DNA of 37,241 bases from the NCBI GenBank assembly GCA_913063265.1, contig CAJXZG010000053.1:1-37241 (forward strand), written 5' to 3'. Below the pieces are notes generated by a model. That model made no database searches, had not been told where the DNA came from, and saw nothing but the letters and a program-made list of their open reading frames with translations. Source of the DNA: an uncultured Prolixibacteraceae bacterium (lineage in GTDB: Bacteria; Bacteroidota; Bacteroidia; Bacteroidales; Prolixibacteraceae). Positions 34,391-37,241 of the stretch are shown here, piece by piece. The stretch's first letter is position 1. Each line of letters opens with the position of its first letter. Both the position numbers and the translations under genes were made by a program.

Positions 34391-34912
34391 ATGATGGCAA
34401 AAAGTACTATTTCAATTATTATAAGCAAAGTTTTTGGCAGGTTTAAAGCTGTTATAAATTGGTATTTGTTTAAGATTGCAAAAAACTGGGTAATTCTAAA
34501 TAATATAAGTAAAAGTATAAGACCCTTTATTTGGAAACTAACCGGAGTACAGATAAATGGTAAAGTTTCAATTGGATATGATGTTTATTACGATATAGGC
34601 AACGCATCACATATTATTATTGAAGACGGAGTTTGGATTGCTAGTCGAACCCTATTATTATGCCACAAAAGAGATTTAAGAAATTACTGTATTGATGATG
34701 ATTATAATAAACTGCCACACATTAAAAGAAATATCATTTTAAAGCGCGGTTGTTGTGTGGGAATGGGGGCTATTGTAATGCCTGGTGTCACTATTGGTGA
34801 AGGAGCAATTGTTGGTGCTGGAGCAGTAGTAGTGAAAGATGTACCTGCATGGTCAATCGTTACGGGTTCCCCTGCAAAAGTTATAAAAAAGATTAAAACA
34901 AGAGAAAACTAA
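34391..34912 (+). CDS. Hexapeptide-repeat acyltransferase (WcaF/LacA type)
   Basis: The 173-residue protein has a basic, hydrophobic N-terminus and a left-handed beta-helix built from hexapeptides: [33 protein letters not shown] and [37 protein letters not shown]. The His in LLCHKRD is a plausible catalytic residue. It likely acetylates a sugar in the polymer or its precursor. Two adjacent ATGs (34391 and 34394) are possible starts. It lies 162 bases after the epimerase in more A/T-rich DNA. Confidence 0.88.
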   Translation: MMAKSTISIIISKVFGRFKAVINWYLFKIAKNWVILNNISKSIRPFIWKLTGVQINGKVSIGYDVYYDIGNASHIIIEDGVWIASRTLLLCHKRDLRNYCIDDDYNKLPHIKRNIILKRGCCVGMGAIVMPGVTIGEGAIVGAGAVVVKDVPAWSIVTGSPAKVIKKIKTREN

Positions 34913-34935
34913 AACTTCCGAAATTTTTCTAAGCA

Positions 34936-35535
34936 ATGAAACTATTAAACTTATTATATTATACAAAAGTTGCTACGCGCTATTTAAATGGAGTTTTTTA
35001 TAACATACTGCTATTGAGCTTTAAAGCAAAACGTTTACGGGTAGGACGAAATGCTCAAATTTATGGTAATAAAATTGTAATAGGACAAAATGTAAAAATA
35101 GCAACGAATGTAAGTATATTTAGAAATGTAACTATCGGCAGCAATGTTAATATTGGTGATAATGTAGAAATTAGGTGCAACAAATCTAATAAAATTAGTA
35201 TCGGAGACAATTGTACCGTTAATCGGAACAGCCTTATAATGGGTATGGTTTCTATTGGTAATTATTGTATGATAGCTCCGAATTGTGTTGTAGTTGGTTC
35301 CAATCATGTTTTTTCGGACATTTCAAAAAATATAAAAGAACAAGGTATTCATAGCAAAGGAATTAAGATCGAGGATAATGTTTGGTTAGGTGCAAATGTA
35401 GTAGTATTAGATGGTGTCAACATAGGAAAGGGTAGCGTTATTGGAGCTTCATCGGTAGTTACAAAAAACATTCCACCTAACTGCATTGCGGTTGGAAACC
35501 CTTGCAAAATTATTAAAGTTAGAACAATGCAATGA
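34936..35535 (+). CDS. Hexapeptide-repeat acyltransferase, second
   Basis: The 199-residue protein is another beta-helix acyltransferase: hexapeptides run through residues 38-110 (VRIG-type turns such as NVTIGSNVNIGDNVEI), with VVVGSNHVFSD containing the likely catalytic His, and the closing IGKGSVIGASSVVTKNIPPNC. It is 23 bases after the first acyltransferase and overlaps the flippase gene by four bases, so these three form a coupled unit. Its acceptor sugar is unknown. Confidence 0.9.
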   Translation: MKLLNLLYYTKVATRYLNGVFYNILLLSFKAKRLRVGRNAQIYGNKIVIGQNVKIATNVSIFRNVTIGSNVNIGDNVEIRCNKSNKISIGDNCTVNRNSLIMGMVSIGNYCMIAPNCVVVGSNHVFSDISKNIKEQGIHSKGIKIEDNVWLGANVVVLDGVNIGKGSVIGASSVVTKNIPPNCIAVGNPCKIIKVRTMQ

Positions 35536-36989
35536 GTATTAAGGTTAAAGCAGTAAGGGGATTTCTTTGGACAGCTACTGGAACAATTGGAAGTGGACTG
35601 ATTAGCTTTTTGGTAACCATTATTTTAGCACGTATACTTGGACCCTACGAATTCGGATTACTAGAAATAATTATTGTATTTACAACAATCTCAACAGTTT
35701 TTATAGATAGTGGTTTTTCTCAGGCGATAATTCGGGATAATAATCCATCTCAAAAGGATTTATCCTCTGTTTTTTTTTTACAAATAGCTATTGCAATAAT
35801 AATATACATTTTACTTTTCTACCTAGCTCCACCTATTGCTCATTTTTTCGATGCTAATGAACTAATACCACTTACAAGATTTGTTTTTTTAACACTTATT
35901 TTTGATTCCTTCTCCCTTGTACAAAACGCTAATCTTAATCGTCAACTTAAATTCAAACCATTTGCACTCGCCTCAATCATTGCGATTTTATTATCCGGAG
36001 CAATTGCAGTCGTAATGGCTTTTAATAACTTTGGAGTTTGGGCCTTAACCAGCAATTTTGTTCTTACATCATTACTTAGAAGTGTATTGTTATGGTTGCA
36101 AGTAAAATGGCGGCCTTCATTCCAAATAAGCTCAAAATCAATACAGAAATACTTTAAATTTGGTGTAAATCTTCTTATACAAGGTCTTATTGACAAAGTG
36201 GTCTCTAATCTGGAATCCATTTTAATTGGTAGAGTATATTCTAAACAATCGTTGGGGTATTTTGCACAATCACGAAAATTTAATGCTTTTCTTAGCCAAC
36301 CAACAACAAACGTAGTTCAAAAAGTTACCTATCCATCTTTGGCTAAAATAGCAGATCAACCAGAAAGGTTAAAAGAAGGATATCGGAGAGTAATTGGAAT
36401 AACGATGTTCTGTATTGCACCCTTAATGATATTTACAATCGTTTCATCTGAAAATTTCATTACGGTGGTTTTTGGTGAAAAATGGCTAAAATCCTCAGAA
36501 TATCTTAGGTTGTGGGCAATATGGGGTGTATTTTATCCGGTAAGTTCTGTTTACACTAATGTATTTCTAGTCAAAGGAAAAAGTAAATTATTACTTAAAA
36601 TATCCAGTATAAAACAGGTGTTACGCATTATTTCAGTAATTATGCTGGTAAAAATTGGTATTATGCCTATGCTTTGGGGAATCATTGCAGTGGCAATTGC
36701 CAGCACATTTATGTATACATACTTTGGAGGAAGATTAATAATGTATAAACAACGTGAAATGTTCAATGACTTAACTAAAACGTTTATAACCTCTCTCATT
36801 TCTGCACTCATGGTATATTTAACAACCAAATTCATTCTGAATAGTAATTACTATTTCGGGTTTGTTGTTCAATTGATAGTGATGGTATCTACTTATTTCA
36901 TATTAAATAGATTCGTTGTCAAAAACATCTATTTTTTTGAAGTTAAAGAAATTCTTAGCTCGCTACTAAAAAAGAATAACAATATATAA
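35532..36989 (+). CDS. Wzx-type polysaccharide flippase (PST/MOP superfamily)
   Basis: The 485-residue membrane protein has about 12-14 hydrophobic segments. It starts KAVRGFLWTATGTIGSGLISFLVTIILARILGPYEFGL, the usual N-terminal motif of the oligosaccharide flippase family, with GVWALTSNFV and the mid-protein GYFAQSRKF. It moves lipid-linked repeat units across the inner membrane for polymerisation. No Wzy polymerase is visible in the window; it may lie to the right. The gene overlaps both neighbours. Confidence 0.93.
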   Translation: MSIKVKAVRGFLWTATGTIGSGLISFLVTIILARILGPYEFGLLEIIIVFTTISTVFIDSGFSQAIIRDNNPSQKDLSSVFFLQIAIAIIIYILLFYLAPPIAHFFDANELIPLTRFVFLTLIFDSFSLVQNANLNRQLKFKPFALASIIAILLSGAIAVVMAFNNFGVWALTSNFVLTSLLRSVLLWLQVKWRPSFQISSKSIQKYFKFGVNLLIQGLIDKVVSNLESILIGRVYSKQSLGYFAQSRKFNAFLSQPTTNVVQKVTYPSLAKIADQPERLKEGYRRVIGITMFCIAPLMIFTIVSSENFITVVFGEKWLKSSEYLRLWAIWGVFYPVSSVYTNVFLVKGKSKLLLKISSIKQVLRIISVIMLVKIGIMPMLWGIIAVAIASTFMYTYFGGRLIMYKQREMFNDLTKTFITSLISALMVYLTTKFILNSNYYFGFVVQLIVMVSTYFILNRFVVKNIYFFEVKEILSSLLKKNNNI

Positions 36990-37241
36990 TGAAGCAGTTA
37001 TTAAGATTCATAAATAAAAAAATCCAGTATAATGCAACTATTTGGAATGTGGGTATTACTCATTATGAACCAGATATTCTCCTCACATTCGGTTACCAAC
37101 CACACATCCGTTGGGTTCAACATAGCTTTGGAGACAGATGGTTTGCAGATCCGTTTATCCTTTCAGTATCAACAGATGAATATGAACTATTAGTAGAAGA
37201 ATTTGATGAACATAACCAAAAAGGAAAAATATCTAAAATGA
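36989..37241 (+). CDS. Partial gene, beta-propeller sugar-transferase-like protein
   Basis: The frame begins at an ATG overlapping the flippase stop by one base (TAATG) and runs to the window end for 84 codons. Visible sequence includes NATIWNVGITHYEPD, IRWVQHSFGDRWFADPFIL and YELLVEEFDE. The pattern W...FADPF...EE recalls the N-terminal beta-propeller domain found in glucosamine inositolphosphorylceramide transferase-like and formyltransferase-linked proteins of glycan clusters. The match is by eye, so the family is tentative. The 3' end is missing. Confidence 0.6.
   Translation, partial: MKQLLRFINKKIQYNATIWNVGITHYEPDILLTFGYQPHIRWVQHSFGDRWFADPFILSVSTDEYELLVEEFDEHNQKGKISKM

Overview
The window is a chromosomal stretch of a Bacteroidota bacterium, most likely in the Bacteroidales/Marinilabiliales range. 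The lineage call rests on a 288-residue primary sigma factor, many TAnnTTTG -7 promoter elements (at least ten correctly placed copies), a fused FeoA-FeoB, a thrA - COG3635 mutase-like gene - thrC operon, and gene pairs typical of the phylum. No rRNA, CRISPR array, integrase or intact insertion sequence was seen. A single tRNA-Arg(ACG) is present.

Layout. Positions 1-7000 (minus strand) carry housekeeping and envelope genes: WbqC-like (cut by the window edge), a LapA-domain membrane protein, lepB and dapB, then the floA-nfeD-clpS-TPR/SPOR cluster. Positions 7100-15600 (plus strand) carry a bcp-type peroxiredoxin with recA, the threonine branch (thrA, COG3635, thrC), the primary sigma factor and rpe. 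Positions 15600-18400 (minus) are a ferrous iron uptake unit. Positions 18600-19850 hold a conserved unknown, a thiamine-binding-type protein and the tRNA. Positions 19971-22560 hold a secreted ADP-ribosylglycohydrolase-fold protein next to a GH29 alpha-L-fucosidase.

Positions 22868-37241 form an exopolysaccharide/capsule locus. The export part runs leftward: Wza-like exporter, Wzc-like tyrosine kinase and a GH16-like lipoprotein. The synthesis part runs rightward: winged-helix/nucleotidyltransferase-like regulator, UDP-sugar dehydrogenase, UDP-glucuronate-type epimerase, two hexapeptide acyltransferases, a Wzx-type flippase and a partial gene resembling sugar-decorating beta-propeller transferases. 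Between the two parts lie a DUF433/DUF5615 toxin-antitoxin pair and a single-chain MNT-HEPN fusion.

The strongest unexplained signals are in and around this locus. Its spacers are packed with dispersed hairpin repeats: one family in four copies, one in six copies ending at the regulator's start codon, 8-bp and 7-bp phased word repeats, and a duplicated module whose hairpins appear to covary. Two sugar-nucleotide genes each carry an extra in-frame segment, one a perfect-arm palindrome, that looks like an intergenic repeat inserted into coding sequence. The Wzc-like kinase ends in a (Gly-Tyr)12 tail. All family names come from reading motifs; no database search was run.
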